This document shows, one piece after another, positions 44,529 to 53,752 of a DNA stretch of 64,000 nt. Location of the stretch: contig JAJFIV010000023.1 in NCBI GenBank assembly GCA_021774625.1, forward strand, positions 1 through 64,000, in the 5' to 3' direction. Below the pieces are notes generated by a model. That model worked only from the letters and a program-made list of their open reading frames with translations, did no database searches and was not told the origin of the DNA. The stretch comes from Alphaproteobacteria bacterium (GTDB taxonomy: Bacteria; Pseudomonadota; Alphaproteobacteria; Sphingomonadales; JAKSBY01). A program made the translations under genes and the position numbers. Position 1 is the stretch's first letter, and each line of letters starts with the position of its first letter.

Positions 44529-44689
44529 TTTAGTCTCCGTTTCGATTAAGCGGTACGCGACCCTCGCGCAACGCCGGACCGCCTCCAGGGATGCCGGTCC
44601 GATTTGGAAGCGCCGCTTTTAACGCGGGCTTGCCAAAAACTCAATGAATATATTTGTCCAATGGACACACCTGGCCTTCCGGGCAAAAT

Positions 44690-45622
44690 TTAGTCGAACA
44701 GACTGGAGACCGACGATTCCTGGGCAATCCGCCGGATGGCTTCGCCGATCAGCGGCGCGATACTGAGAACCCGGATTTTGTCGGAGACCCGGACCGCTTC
44801 GGTCGCCATGATGCTGTCTGTGATCACCAGCGATTCCATCTTCGAGGCGCCAACCCGGGCAACCGCCCCGCCGGACAACACGCCGTGCACCACATAGGCG
44901 GAGACGGAGGAGGCGCCGGACGCGATCAACGCATCGGCGGCGTTACAAAGGGTTCCGGCGGAATCGACGATGTCATCGACCAGAATACAGTGATAGCCTT
45001 CCACATCACCAATGATATTCATCACTTCCGATTCGCCGGGTTGTTCGCGGCGTTTATCGATGATGGCCAGCGGGGCATCGACCCGTTTCGCATAGGCCCG
45101 CGCCCGGACCACGCCACCGACATCCGGCGAGACAATCATTAATTTGCTGTCGGGTAAATTTTCCTTCAGATCCCGGGTCATCACCGGCGCGCCGAACAGA
45201 TTATCCGTCGGGATATCAAAAAAGCCCTGAATTTGCCCGGCATGAAGGTCCATGGTGAGTACCCTATCGGCCCCGGCCTTGGTGATCAGATTGGCGACCA
45301 GTTTGGCGGAAATCGGTGTACGCGGCCCCGGTTTCCGGTCCTGCCGGGCATAACCGTAATAAGGGACCACCGCCGTAATCCGGCGGGCCGAAGCGCGGCG
45401 CAGCGCATCGACGCAGATCAGCAGCTCCATCAGATTGTCATTGGCCGGATAGCTGGTGGATTGCACCAGAAAGACATCTTCGCCGCGGACATTTTCGTGG
45501 ATTTCCACAAAAATTTCCTGATCGGAAAAGCGGCGGACGCTGGCTTTGGTCAAAGGTAAATTGAGATAGGTGGCGATCGCTTCGGCAAGCGGCTTGTTGC
45601 TGTTTCCGGCCAGAATCTTCAT
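44690..45622 (-). CDS. prs: Ribose-phosphate pyrophosphokinase
   Basis: Makes PRPP from ribose-5-phosphate and ATP. The 310-residue enzyme has SFVE-like substrate region [14 protein letters not shown], the pyrophosphate loop [13 protein letters not shown] and the PRPP loop [20 protein letters not shown]. It supplies the apt reaction encoded 5 kb away. The window order prs-rplY-pth-ychF is conserved in the class. Confidence 0.97.
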   Translation of the reverse strand: MKILAGNSNKPLAEAIATYLNLPLTKASVRRFSDQEIFVEIHENVRGEDVFLVQSTSYPANDNLMELLICVDALRRASARRITAVVPYYGYARQDRKPGPRTPISAKLVANLITKAGADRVLTMDLHAGQIQGFFDIPTDNLFGAPVMTRDLKENLPDSKLMIVSPDVGGVVRARAYAKRVDAPLAIIDKRREQPGESEVMNIIGDVEGYHCILVDDIVDSAGTLCNAADALIASGASSVSAYVVHGVLSGGAVARVGASKMESLVITDSIMATEAVRVSDKIRVLSIAPLIGEAIRRIAQESSVSSLFD

Positions 45623-45739
45623 TCCGGTATGTCCCTCATTGATGTGGCGATCGCCGGTTTCCCCCGCCGGCCATTTTTTATTTTATCGACCGGGCGGGCT
45701 CTAGTTAACAACTGACCGGGCGGCTGTAAACCATCTTGT

Positions 45740-46510
45740 TCAGGAAAGCGCGATAGCGGATATCTGGCGCCCGAAATCCGGCTCGGATTGGTGGGTCGAA
45801 CGGCGGTAACTATAGAAACGGTCTTCGTTTTTATAGGTGTCCAGACCAAGCCGTTCGACAGCGGACAGTCCTGCGGCCAGCAGTCTGTCTTCCGCGAAGG
45901 CGGTCAAATCAAACAGGAAATGGTTGGGCCGCCTCGATTCGGTGAAAAAAACTGCAAAACGGTCATCCCGGTCCAGATAAATATCATAAAGGTCAGGCCC
46001 CACTTCGTAAGACTGTTGCGCAATACAGGGGCCGATGGCGGCAACGATATTTTCGCGGGCGGCGCCCAGCGTTTTCATCGCTGTAACGGTATTTTGCAAT
46101 ATGCCGTCAATTGCGCCTTTCCAGCCGGCATGGGCGGCTCCGATCACCTGCGCCTCGGTGTCCGCAAACAGCACCGGAACACAATCCGCGGTCAGGATGC
46201 CGAGCGCAATGCCCCTGCGGCAGGTCACCATGGCATCCGCCCTGGGAGTGGCCGCGCGGTCAAAAATATCCTCGACGGTCACCACATCGGCGCTGTGAAC
46301 CTGATAAACGATACAGAGATTTTCGACGCCCGGGAGTGAAGCCAGAACCCGTTTGCGGTTTTCTGTGACGGCTTCCGGGTCATCCGCCGATCCGAAACCG
46401 CAATTAAGCTGCGCATAAATTCCTTCGGAAACACCGCCGGCCCGCGTGAAAAATCCGTGACTGAGGCCGGGTTGTCCGGAAAGAATTTTGGCTTTTAGCA
46501 GCGTCGTCAT
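45740..46510 (-). CDS. pgeF: Peptidoglycan editing factor PgeF (YfiH/LACC1 family)
   Basis: 256 residues with the family zinc/copper-site motifs CIVYQVHSADV, ADCVPVLFAD, GAAHAGWKG and GPCIAQQSYEVG. Members were called polyphenol oxidases, and are now known as purine nucleoside phosphorylases or peptidoglycan editing factors. It overlaps midA by four bases in the lgt-midA-pgeF unit. Confidence 0.92.
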   Translation of the reverse strand: MTTLLKAKILSGQPGLSHGFFTRAGGVSEGIYAQLNCGFGSADDPEAVTENRKRVLASLPGVENLCIVYQVHSADVVTVEDIFDRAATPRADAMVTCRRGIALGILTADCVPVLFADTEAQVIGAAHAGWKGAIDGILQNTVTAMKTLGAARENIVAAIGPCIAQQSYEVGPDLYDIYLDRDDRFAVFFTESRRPNHFLFDLTAFAEDRLLAAGLSAVERLGLDTYKNEDRFYSYRRSTHQSEPDFGRQISAIALS

Positions 46511-47562
46511 AAGGAAAATCCGGAGGGTGCCGCGGCCTTGGCCGGAAGAATTGCCATCGCCTTAAACAAATGGCCCATCTGATCCGCCGCCGTCAAGCGC
46601 TGCAGCGCGGCGCTGATATTGCTTTGCTGGTCGGCGGCGGCGTTGCGGGCCAGGGCTGCGGCCCGCGCGCCGATGCCGCAGGCAAGAAGGAAATCGCCCT
46701 GATACACAGGGCCATACACCGCTGTACCGGCCTTTTGGGCCACGGATTTCAAGGCGGAAAAATTGACATGGGCGGTGAGATCCGCATCCCCTGTAATGTC
46801 GAGAATATCCCGGAACTGATGATTTTTTAGCGCCTGCAGGCTGTCGCCATGGCCCGCTTGCGCATAACCGTAATCAATCAGCAGAGCCGCGCCGCCATGT
46901 GAGGCGATCCGCTCCGCAATTGTCCGGATGATGGCTTGCGCTGCGGGGCAGGTTTCAATGATTGCGCCCCGCGGCACACAATCCGGCAATCTATCAGACG
47001 GTTCCGCAGGGCCAAGATGCCAGGCAAGCTTCCCGTCCTTTTCACCGATCCGTCTTTCCTGAAAGCCGTCATCGCCCCTCACAAACTGGTGAATGGGCAG
47101 GGCATCGAAAAATTCATTGGCGATCAGAAACAGGGGGCCGTCCGGCACGCCGTCCAGACTGTCATGCCAGGTGGCGGTCAGCCTTTTTTTCTGATGATTG
47201 CGCAAAAAGGGACTGGTTTCCACGAGATGGAGATCAACGGCCTCTGCGAGGCCCGGCAGGCATTTCATCGCCCTCATCGCATCCTGCATCAATGTGCCGC
47301 GTCCGGGTCCCAGTTCTACCAGGCGCAGCGGGGCGGGGGCACCCTGCCGCTGCCAGCAATCGGCGATCCAGAGGCCGAGAATCTCCCCAAACATCTGGCT
47401 GATTTCCGGGGCGGTGATGAAATCCCCGTTGGCGCCGAAAGGGTCCTGCTTCATGTAATAGCCATGTTCGGGATGACCCAGCGCTTCCGCCATATAGCGG
47501 GCGACGGTGAGCGGGCCTTCGGTGCGAATTACGCCGATCAGGTGCTTTTGCAGCGCATTCAT
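46507..47562 (-). CDS. SAM-dependent methyltransferase MidA (NDUFAF7 family)
   Basis: 351 residues. The SAM motif is RLVELGPGRGTLMQDAMRA and the N-terminus has the family block VARYMAEALGHPEHGYYMKQDPFGANGDFITAPEISQMFGE. The mitochondrial ortholog NDUFAF7 methylates an arginine of complex I; the bacterial role is less sure. It overlaps lgt upstream and pgeF downstream by four bases each. Confidence 0.9.
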   Translation of the reverse strand: MNALQKHLIGVIRTEGPLTVARYMAEALGHPEHGYYMKQDPFGANGDFITAPEISQMFGEILGLWIADCWQRQGAPAPLRLVELGPGRGTLMQDAMRAMKCLPGLAEAVDLHLVETSPFLRNHQKKRLTATWHDSLDGVPDGPLFLIANEFFDALPIHQFVRGDDGFQERRIGEKDGKLAWHLGPAEPSDRLPDCVPRGAIIETCPAAQAIIRTIAERIASHGGAALLIDYGYAQAGHGDSLQALKNHQFRDILDITGDADLTAHVNFSALKSVAQKAGTAVYGPVYQGDFLLACGIGARAAALARNAAADQQSNISAALQRLTAADQMGHLFKAMAILPAKAAAPSGFSL

Positions 47563-48389
47563 GCCGGTTTCTTTTTGGCGCTCCTGCCTCTGAGGCTCCA
47601 GACTATCAGGAACAGTCCGGCCAGCAGCATGGGCAGCGACAGAATCTGTCCCATGGTGGTGAAGCCCCAGATTTCCTGCAGATGGGCGTCGGGTTCCCGG
47701 AAAAATTCAACAAAGATGCGGGAAGCGCCATAGCCGGTCAGAAACACCCCGGTCAAAAGGCCGGGATAGGCCCTCGCATTGGTGCGGTAGACAAGCGCCC
47801 AGAGAATGAGGAATAGCAGCAGGCCTTCGAGACCGGCCTCATAAAGCTGACTCGGATGCCGCGCCATCGGGCCGCCATCGGGGAAAACCATGGCCCAGGG
47901 CACATCGGTGGGCCGCCCGAACAGCTCGCCATTGATAAAATTGGCGAGCCGGCCGAGAAAAAGGCCGACGGGCGCCACGCAGGCGATCAGATCGGAAACC
48001 CGCCAGAGGTCGAGCTTTTTCCGCCTTGTATAGAGAATCACTGCGACCGCGACACCAAGAAAACCGCCATGGAAGGACATGCCGCCGTCCCACAGCCGGA
48101 AAATATCCATCGGGCTTTCAAGATAACGCTCCAGATTATAGAATAACACATAACCGAGCCGCCCGCCGAGAATAACGCCGCCGGTCGCCCAGAGCAGAAA
48201 ATCATCGGCATGCTGACGCGCCATCGGGGCATTCTTATGCTGGATTAGCTTGGTGACATACCACCAGCCAAGGAACAGCCCGGCGATATAGGCAAGCGAA
48301 TACCAGCGGATCACCAGCGGGCCGATCTCGATCAGGACCGGATCAATATTCGGATAGGGCAGGGTGCCGAGCATCATCAGTTCAAGCAT
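47559..48389 (-). CDS. lgt: Prolipoprotein diacylglyceryl transferase
   Basis: Inner-membrane enzyme that adds diacylglycerol to the lipobox cysteine. The 276-residue protein has about seven membrane helices and the signature GRLANFINGELFGRPTDVPW, with HPSQLYEAGLEGL. It heads a unit with midA and pgeF. Its products would include the lipoproteins encoded at 40093 and 56814. Confidence 0.97.
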   Translation of the reverse strand: MLELMMLGTLPYPNIDPVLIEIGPLVIRWYSLAYIAGLFLGWWYVTKLIQHKNAPMARQHADDFLLWATGGVILGGRLGYVLFYNLERYLESPMDIFRLWDGGMSFHGGFLGVAVAVILYTRRKKLDLWRVSDLIACVAPVGLFLGRLANFINGELFGRPTDVPWAMVFPDGGPMARHPSQLYEAGLEGLLLFLILWALVYRTNARAYPGLLTGVFLTGYGASRIFVEFFREPDAHLQEIWGFTTMGQILSLPMLLAGLFLIVWSLRGRSAKKKPA

Positions 48390-48495
48390 GGAAAGGTCTG
48401 CCTCCGGTCAGTTACTGCAGATAAATTCTTTGCATCAAAGCGCGCAAACAACATATAGAGAAGAGATAAAGCTTCGCCAAGCAAAAGGACAGGCC

Positions 48496-48798
48496 ATGCA
48501 GACCGATAACAAACTGATCGACGATTTTTCCAGGCTGGCATCAAGCGCCGTCGGCGCCCTGCATGGTCTGCGCGGTGAAATTGAAGCGGCGGTCCGGGCG
48601 CGGATCGAACGCAAGCTCGGCGATCTTGATCTGGTCAGCCGGGACGAGTTCGAAACCGTTAAGGCCATGGCCGCCAAAGCGCGCGAAGAAAATGAAATAT
48701 TGCAGGAACGGATTGCGGCTCTCGAAGCTAAAATGACCAGACCCGCTTCCGGCAAACGCTCGGCCCCGGCAAAAAAGCGCGCCGGCCCCAGGAAATAA
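48496..48798 (+). CDS. ubiK: Ubiquinone biosynthesis accessory factor UbiK (BMFP)
   Basis: 100 residues forming a long helical coiled-coil (NEILQERIAALEAKM) with a basic lysine-rich tail, as expected for the UbiK/YqiC membrane-fusogenic family that supports ubiquinone assembly. The ATG at 48496 has AAGGAC ahead of it; the longer open frame has no such site. Divergent from lgt. Confidence 0.85.
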   Translation: MQTDNKLIDDFSRLASSAVGALHGLRGEIEAAVRARIERKLGDLDLVSRDEFETVKAMAAKAREENEILQERIAALEAKMTRPASGKRSAPAKKRAGPRK

Positions 48799-48816
48799 CC
48801 CCCGGACAGACTTATC

Positions 48817-48835
48817 CACAACAAATTGTGTTTTT
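48817..48835 (+). terminator. Weak terminator after ubiK
   Basis: CACAA and TTGTG (48817-48821, 48826-48830) pair around CAAA and are followed by five T. The stem is short and AT-rich. It overlaps a single DnaA-box-like TTATCCACA (48812-48820). Confidence 0.4.
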
Positions 48836-48954
48836 CTCCATATCCCGGCTTGCACGGGCCCGACGATGATGGCAGTCTATATTTAGTGTTTCGAAGCGGC
48901 TTTGTGTCTATCTGTAGGGTATGATGAGGACCGCGAGGTGGGAGAATCCCAACA

Positions 48955-49464
48955 ATGAAAATGGCCTATTCCAGCGATCTCGGCAGTATGATGCTCAACC
49001 CGCTGGACGTTCTGGAACAGATGGTTGCGGCCAATGACTGGCCCTATGAGCGGTTCGGCGATGAGGAAATCACCACCGCTGTCACGGGTTCCTGGTGCGA
49101 ATATCACCTGCGTTTTTACTGGCGGGAGGAAGGCCAGGTGCTGCAGGTGGCGGCGACCTTTGATTTTCGCATTCCCGACAATAAAAAATCCGAAATTTAC
49201 GAAACGCTTGCCCGCATCAATGAACGGCTGTGGATCGGTCATTTCGAACTCTGGTCCGATCAGGGGTCGCTGATGTACCGCCATGCGGTTCTGGTGGATG
49301 AGGAAACCGGCGGCATCAGCGAACGTCACTGCGAAACGCTGGTTGAAAATTCCATCGCCGAATGCGAACGCTTCTATCCTGTATTCCAGTTTGTCATCTG
49401 GGCCGGGAAAAGCCCGGTCGACGCCATTGAAGCCGCGCTGCTGGAAACCGTCGGCGAGGCATAG
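48955..49464 (+). CDS. YbjN domain protein
   Basis: 169-residue YbjN-family protein, a type III secretion chaperone-like fold of uncertain role in stress and motility regulation. The pattern WCEYHLRFYWREEGQVLQV and ERLWIGHFELWSDQGSLMYRH is characteristic of alphaproteobacterial members. It lies eight bases before proC, with which it is regularly paired. A second ATG at 48961 is possible. Confidence 0.88.
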   Translation: MKMAYSSDLGSMMLNPLDVLEQMVAANDWPYERFGDEEITTAVTGSWCEYHLRFYWREEGQVLQVAATFDFRIPDNKKSEIYETLARINERLWIGHFELWSDQGSLMYRHAVLVDEETGGISERHCETLVENSIAECERFYPVFQFVIWAGKSPVDAIEAALLETVGEA

Positions 49465-49472
49465 GGCCGCTT

Positions 49473-50339
49473 ATGTCACTCACCGCGCTTACACCCGATA
49501 CGCCGCTGCTGTTGATCGGCTGTACACCCGATACGCCGCTGCTGTTGATCGGCTGCGGCAAAATGGGCGGTGCCATGCTGAAGGGTTGGCTCCTGGCGGG
49601 TCTGGCCGGAGAAGCGGTCTGGATTGTGGAGCCCAATAATCAGGGACAGATACCAGATGTGGTGCCCGCAGCCCAAATTGCCGATGATGGCGCAAAACTG
49701 CCGGATGATCTGAAGCCGCGACTGATTGTGATTGCGGTCAAGCCGCAAATGATGGGTGACGCTCTGCCGCATATAGCGCGGCTGGGGGGTGATGGGACAG
49801 CGGTTCTTTCCATCGCCGCCGGTGTGCGTTCGGCCAGATTTCAGGAAGTTTTTGGCGCGGAGACCGTCATCATTCGCGCCATGCCCAATACACCCGCCGC
49901 CATAGGCAAGGGAATTTCCGCTATTGTGAAAAACGACCGGGCCGATGCGCCGCTCCGTGATCTCTGTGAAGCCCTGATGCGGGCCTGCGGCGATGTCATC
50001 TGGGTCGGGTCGGAAGACGATCTCGACTATGTCACCGGCGTTTCGGGCTCCGGGCCCGCCTATGTTTTTCATATGGTGGAAGCAATGGCAAAAGCCGGGG
50101 AGGCGGCAGGCCTGCCGGCGGACACCGCTATGAAACTTGCGCGCGCCACCATAATCGGGGCCGGCGCTCTGCTGGAACAGACCGGCGAAGACGCCGCCAC
50201 ACTCCGCAAAAATGTCACCAGCCCCCATGGCACCACCCAGGCGGCGCTGGAGGTTCTGATGCCCGAGCAGGCGTTGACAGACCTGATGACCAGAACAGTC
50301 CAGGCCGCGGTGAAACGCTCGAAAGAACTGTCCGGTTAA
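49473..50339 (+). CDS. proC: Pyrroline-5-carboxylate reductase
   Basis: Last step of proline synthesis, reducing pyrroline-5-carboxylate with NAD(P)H. The 288-residue enzyme has the dinucleotide motif GCGKMGGAM (about 27-35), RAMPNTPAAIGKG and the C-terminal signature SGSGPAYVFHMVEAMAKAGEAAGL. Its N-terminus is odd: TPDTPLLLIGC is repeated twice in tandem because of a 33-bp duplication (49491-49556), which doubles the first beta strand of the Rossmann fold. The rest looks intact. Confidence 0.94.
   Translation: MSLTALTPDTPLLLIGCTPDTPLLLIGCGKMGGAMLKGWLLAGLAGEAVWIVEPNNQGQIPDVVPAAQIADDGAKLPDDLKPRLIVIAVKPQMMGDALPHIARLGGDGTAVLSIAAGVRSARFQEVFGAETVIIRAMPNTPAAIGKGISAIVKNDRADAPLRDLCEALMRACGDVIWVGSEDDLDYVTGVSGSGPAYVFHMVEAMAKAGEAAGLPADTAMKLARATIIGAGALLEQTGEDAATLRKNVTSPHGTTQAALEVLMPEQALTDLMTRTVQAAVKRSKELSG
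49491..49556 (+). repeat. 33-bp in-frame tandem duplication inside proC
   Basis: 49491-49523 and 49524-49556 are identical except for the last base (T versus C). Both copies encode TPDTPLLLIGC. The near identity at the DNA level suggests a recent slippage or duplication event. Frame is kept. Confidence 0.95.
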
Positions 50340-50370
50340 AGTCTTTTGGCCTTCCGCAGGCCTGCCATTC

Positions 50371-50482
50371 CCGTCCTTCGATACACCCTCGCTCCGCTCG
50401 GGCATTCAGGACGAACGGATTTGGTTGAGATTATAGCCCCGCCGTTCGGGCTGAGTGAGCCGAAGGCTTGTATCGAAGCCCG
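50371..50482. repeat. Dispersed inverted-repeat element
   Basis: CTTCGATACA (50377-50386) is the inverse of TGTATCGAAG (50469-50478), and CGAACGG (50412-50418) is the inverse of CCGTTCG. Units beginning CGTCCTTCGA and ending AGGACGAACGG are a widespread alphaproteobacterial repeat type. It fills the gap between proC and the convergent AhpD-like gene and may fold into a large stem. Confidence 0.65.
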
Positions 50483-50520
50483 GCCCCCGGTCTTTTTGAC
50501 GGCCGGAGAAAAGGCGAAAA

Positions 50521-51126
50521 TCATCCATGGCTCCAGTTATCGGGGTCATCGGAATCCCCCGGCGAGAGGCCGAGAATATCGCCGTCGGTATTGACACCGA
50601 GACCAAGGACGGTGCGGTTGGCATAGGCAAAATAGGCAGCAACCTGATTGATTTCGAGAATTTCCCCATCGGGAATCCCGGCATCCCTTAAGGCGGCTAT
50701 ATCGCTCTCCGCCATGTCAGCGGACGTACGGGTCAGTTTTTTTGCATATTGCAGCGCGGCCAGTTCGCGTCCGGAAAAAACGTCTTCCGGCTTATCCCCG
50801 GTCAGGGCGGCAAAGACTTTGTCGGACCGCGCGTCGTCCTTCAGCAGCCGCTTCAACCCATGAAAATGATGGTTGACGCAATAGGCGCAACCGTTGAGCG
50901 CGCTGACATAGACCCCAAGCACTTCAAGATACCATTTAGGCAGTTTGTTACGTGCATGATGCAGCACGCCTTTATAAAGCGCCATATGACCTTCAAGGCT
51001 GTGCGGGCGCAGGCTGTGGGCCGTCAGGATATTGTCCACATTACCGTCCGGCCCGCTGACGCGGCTATAAATCAATTTTAATTTTCCCTCAGCCTCTGCG
51101 AACGGGATGGTTTTGATCCAGGTCAT
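50521..51126 (-). CDS. AhpD/carboxymuconolactone-decarboxylase-like peroxidase-related protein
   Basis: 201 residues of the uncharacterised peroxidase-related AhpD group. The core motif is NGCAYCVNHHFHGL with the redox CxxC-HH arrangement, followed by helical repeats. Probably a peroxide or radical detoxifying enzyme. The ATG at 51126 has GGAGAA upstream; the frame is open to 51207. It follows the GST gene by 84 bases on the same strand. Confidence 0.85.
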   Translation of the reverse strand: MTWIKTIPFAEAEGKLKLIYSRVSGPDGNVDNILTAHSLRPHSLEGHMALYKGVLHHARNKLPKWYLEVLGVYVSALNGCAYCVNHHFHGLKRLLKDDARSDKVFAALTGDKPEDVFSGRELAALQYAKKLTRTSADMAESDIAALRDAGIPDGEILEINQVAAYFAYANRTVLGLGVNTDGDILGLSPGDSDDPDNWSHG

Positions 51127-51210
51127 AAATTCTCCGTTTTGTGTGAAAGCGGCATTACCGGACCGCCATCCGGCCAAGCTGCCCATAAGACGAAATAAAC
51201 TTAGCAAAGA

Positions 51211-51915
51211 TCAGCCCGGAAGGAAATAACGCTCTTGCATGCGTTTGCTGTGGGCGACCAGATTGGGCAATCCCGCCGTATAAGCCTTCAACGGGCTTTC
51301 CAACGGCGGTGTGATAATATTGGCGATGGCCGCATAAACAACAGCGTCAATCAACGCCGGCCTGTCTCCCATCATAAAGGGCGCATCGCCCAGATAATCG
51401 GCAAGGGCCCTCATATCCCGCTTGCCAAAATCATAGATTTCTTCCGCCGTGTGCCGACCGATACCATGGCCGTCAAGGGCTTTGGCGACGGATTTTCGTG
51501 CGATACCGGTGATCAACGGCCGGACCGGAAAAGGAATGCTGCCGAAGAAAAGTGATTTCAATGCCGGCCAGTTTGCATCATCCATCCAGCGGCTGTAAAC
51601 GATCACCCAATAGAGATGTTCTTCGATCATCACCTGCAGAGCCAGCGCGGCCGCCCGTTCCTTGGCGCTCAGACCGTCATCAAGATCGATTTTGTGTTTG
51701 TCCTGCAGATAGCGGATAATCAGCGTTGAATCCCCCATACACACATCGCCGTCTTCGATATAGGGGCCTTTCCCCTTCGGGGCTTGTGACGGATTGGTGA
51801 AATTGACCGTCTCATAGGGCAGTTCCGCCATTTTCAGGAAGCATTCCAGCTTCATGCAGGGCGGGCTGAGATTGGGCAGGCCATAGGCGCTCGGGAACTG
51901 ATAAAGTTTGATCAT
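51211..51915 (-). CDS. Glutathione S-transferase family protein (metaxin-like)
   Basis: 234 residues. The thioredoxin-like N-terminus (IKLYQFPSAYGLPNLSPPCMKLE) and the helical C-terminal domain with DRPALIDAVVYAAIANI resemble Fax/metaxin-type GSTs. Substrate unknown. It is divergent from the WYL regulator and lies upstream of the AhpD-like gene, so the pair is a likely regulator target. Confidence 0.82.
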   Translation of the reverse strand: MIKLYQFPSAYGLPNLSPPCMKLECFLKMAELPYETVNFTNPSQAPKGKGPYIEDGDVCMGDSTLIIRYLQDKHKIDLDDGLSAKERAAALALQVMIEEHLYWVIVYSRWMDDANWPALKSLFFGSIPFPVRPLITGIARKSVAKALDGHGIGRHTAEEIYDFGKRDMRALADYLGDAPFMMGDRPALIDAVVYAAIANIITPPLESPLKAYTAGLPNLVAHSKRMQERYFLPG

Positions 51916-51969
51916 GATAAGGCTTCCTCCATTTTATTATTCATACAGCTTATAATAGGATGCTCCTGA

Positions 51970-51991
51970 CAACCTGCTGACAGCAGGGTTG
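51970..51991. promoter_or_regulatory. Inverted repeat between GST and WYL regulator genes
   Basis: CAACCTGCT and AGCAGGGTTG form a dyad with one bulged G and a three-base centre, in the 108-base divergent gap. The position suits an operator of the WYL regulator controlling both directions. A short T run follows, so a structural role is also possible. Confidence 0.4.
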
Positions 51992-52023
51992 TTTTATGCT
52001 AAAGATTAAAAAGGAGAGGCAGG

Positions 52024-52833
52024 ATGCGTCGCGCTGAACGATTATTCGAAATTATTGAACTTCTGCGCCGGGCGCGGCGGCCGGTCACCGCCTATTATCT
52101 GTCGGAAGAACTGGAAGTTTCCATCCGCACCATTTACCGCGACATGGCGGCTTTGCAGGCGCAGCGCGTACCCATCGCCGGGGAAGCGGGGATCGGCTAT
52201 ATTCTGCGCAGCGGCTATGACCTGCCGCCTTTGATGTTCAATGAAGATGAGATTGAAGCCATGGCGGCGGGTATCCGTATCATCCAGACCTGGGCGGACC
52301 CGGACCTTGCCCGCGCAGCCCGGCGGGCTTTCGGCAAGATCGCGACGGTCATCCCCGATCATTTAAAGCCGTCGGTTCTCAGTCTGACGGTCGTGGCGCC
52401 GCCGCAGAATGTTCAGACACCGGTCGCCATCGATCTTGCAAAATTACGGGAAAGCATCCGCGGCCGGCGGAAAATCAGCATGCAATACAGGAAGGAATCC
52501 GGCGAAGAATCTAAACGGGTGGTCTGGCCGCAAAGCCTTGCGTTTTATGGTCCGGTCTGGCTGCTGTTCGGCTGGTGTGAACTCCGGTCGGATTTTCGGG
52601 TTTTTCGGGCGGACCGCATCCAGAGCGTTATTTTCCTTGATGAGGAATATGAAGAAATCGAAGGCCAGGGTCTGATCGACTATATCAAATGCTATGGCGG
52701 TGAACTGGATGATATGGGTGTTTTCGTGCGCCGGTCATCAATGGCGGCTAGGCGAAAACCGGAAAGCCTGCCACCCGCTCAACAAACCAGAAAAGACCGA
52801 GACTGCCGAGCGCGTACAACAGCGCAGGCCTAG
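52024..52833 (+). CDS. YafY-type HTH/WYL transcriptional regulator
   Basis: 269 residues. A DeoR/HTH_11-like winged helix at 3-60 (FEIIELLRRARRPVTAYYLSEEL, SIRTIYRDMAAL) is followed by a WYL ligand domain (about 145-215, ISMQYRK, PQSLAFYGPVWLLFGWCELR, FRVFRADRI). The sensor region may bind a nucleotide or small ligand. The last 30 residues are basic, low-complexity and overlap the convergent HupE gene by 86 bases, so the C-terminal end may be a read-through extension. Confidence 0.88.
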   Translation: MRRAERLFEIIELLRRARRPVTAYYLSEELEVSIRTIYRDMAALQAQRVPIAGEAGIGYILRSGYDLPPLMFNEDEIEAMAAGIRIIQTWADPDLARAARRAFGKIATVIPDHLKPSVLSLTVVAPPQNVQTPVAIDLAKLRESIRGRRKISMQYRKESGEESKRVVWPQSLAFYGPVWLLFGWCELRSDFRVFRADRIQSVIFLDEEYEEIEGQGLIDYIKCYGGELDDMGVFVRRSSMAARRKPESLPPAQQTRKDRDCRARTTAQA

Positions 52834-53752
52834 CCTGTAATTGCGGCACGGTTTTTTTAAGCAGGAAAAGCAGCGCGATCAGCGCGGCGACAAAGGCGAT
52901 CTGCCCCGCTTCCACCCCCAGATTAAAAAACAGCAGTCCGGTAATCCGTTCGCCGGTCCCGATGCCAAGGGCTGTCAGCACACTGGCGAAGCCGAGACCA
53001 TGCAGCAGGCCAAACAGGCCGACAATCAGGGCGCTGCGCCTGCCGGGCCGGTTGCCTTTGCCCAATAGCGCTTCCCGCGCCATGAAAGCGATGGAAAGCG
53101 CAATGATGGCTTCCACCGGAGGTGAGGGAATATTGATGAAGCCCAAAAATGACAGCGCCAGCGACAGGGAATGCCCGGCCGTAAAGGCGGTAACCAGCAC
53201 CAGAAGCCGCCAGCCGGTGATCAGAAATACCAGACAGGCAACAAAAGCCAGATGATCCCAGCCGATCAGAATATGTTCAAAACCCAGAAAACCGTAGCGT
53301 CCGGCGGTCTCCCCCCAGGAAAGCTCCTGCGGGCTTTCCAGTTGACCAAGCGGGATGATCACCCCGCCCTCTGCCCCGGCATGGAAGGCGCCGTCCATGG
53401 CATCCTGACCCAAAAGGGTCACAAAGGCACCTTCACTGCCGATGGGAATGGCCAGCGTGTCACTATCAGCGAATGGCTCGCTGCAGGTAAGATGAAAGTC
53501 GATGCGCCTGAGCGTTGTGGCGGTCCGGACAGCCTCACACTGTTCCGGCCAGACTGCATTCAGCGGCAAGGGCAGAATGAGCGGACGTTCGATGCGGATG
53601 AAATAACTGTTTTCGCCCAGCGGCTCGACGGCAATGCGCAGAATATCCTGGTCATGGGCGGCGGCGGGGAAGGAGAGCAGCGCGAGAAAGCCCAGGCATG
53701 CGGCAAGGGGGAAACGGGCGCGGAGCATCCCCTTACTCGACAACAATTTCAT
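52748..53752 (-). CDS. HupE/UreJ-family metal permease-like protein
   Basis: 334 residues. A signal-like N-terminus (cleavage near SFPAAAH) is followed by a periplasmic beta domain of about 110 residues. A six-helix membrane domain then carries HILIGWDHLAF and FTAGHSLSLALSFLG, the His/Asp motifs of HupE/UreJ proteins that move nickel or cobalt. Last gene of the operon with the PPIase and the exported ureohydrolase; it overlaps the PPIase by 20 bases. A start at 53728 is possible. Confidence 0.85.
   Translation of the reverse strand: MKLLSSKGMLRARFPLAACLGFLALLSFPAAAHDQDILRIAVEPLGENSYFIRIERPLILPLPLNAVWPEQCEAVRTATTLRRIDFHLTCSEPFADSDTLAIPIGSEGAFVTLLGQDAMDGAFHAGAEGGVIIPLGQLESPQELSWGETAGRYGFLGFEHILIGWDHLAFVACLVFLITGWRLLVLVTAFTAGHSLSLALSFLGFINIPSPPVEAIIALSIAFMAREALLGKGNRPGRRSALIVGLFGLLHGLGFASVLTALGIGTGERITGLLFFNLGVEAGQIAFVAALIALLFLLKKTVPQLQARPALLYALGSLGLFWFVERVAGFPVFA

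Noticed and set aside
48812-48820. Perfect DnaA box TTATCCACA, possible origin
   Set aside because: Only one box, no AT-rich unwinding region or further boxes, and no dnaA, parAB or gidA genes nearby.
50336-50524. Small reading frames over the 50.4-kb repeat
   Set aside because: Peptides such as PERSEGVSKDG are classic artefacts of a palindromic repeat and have no ribosome sites.
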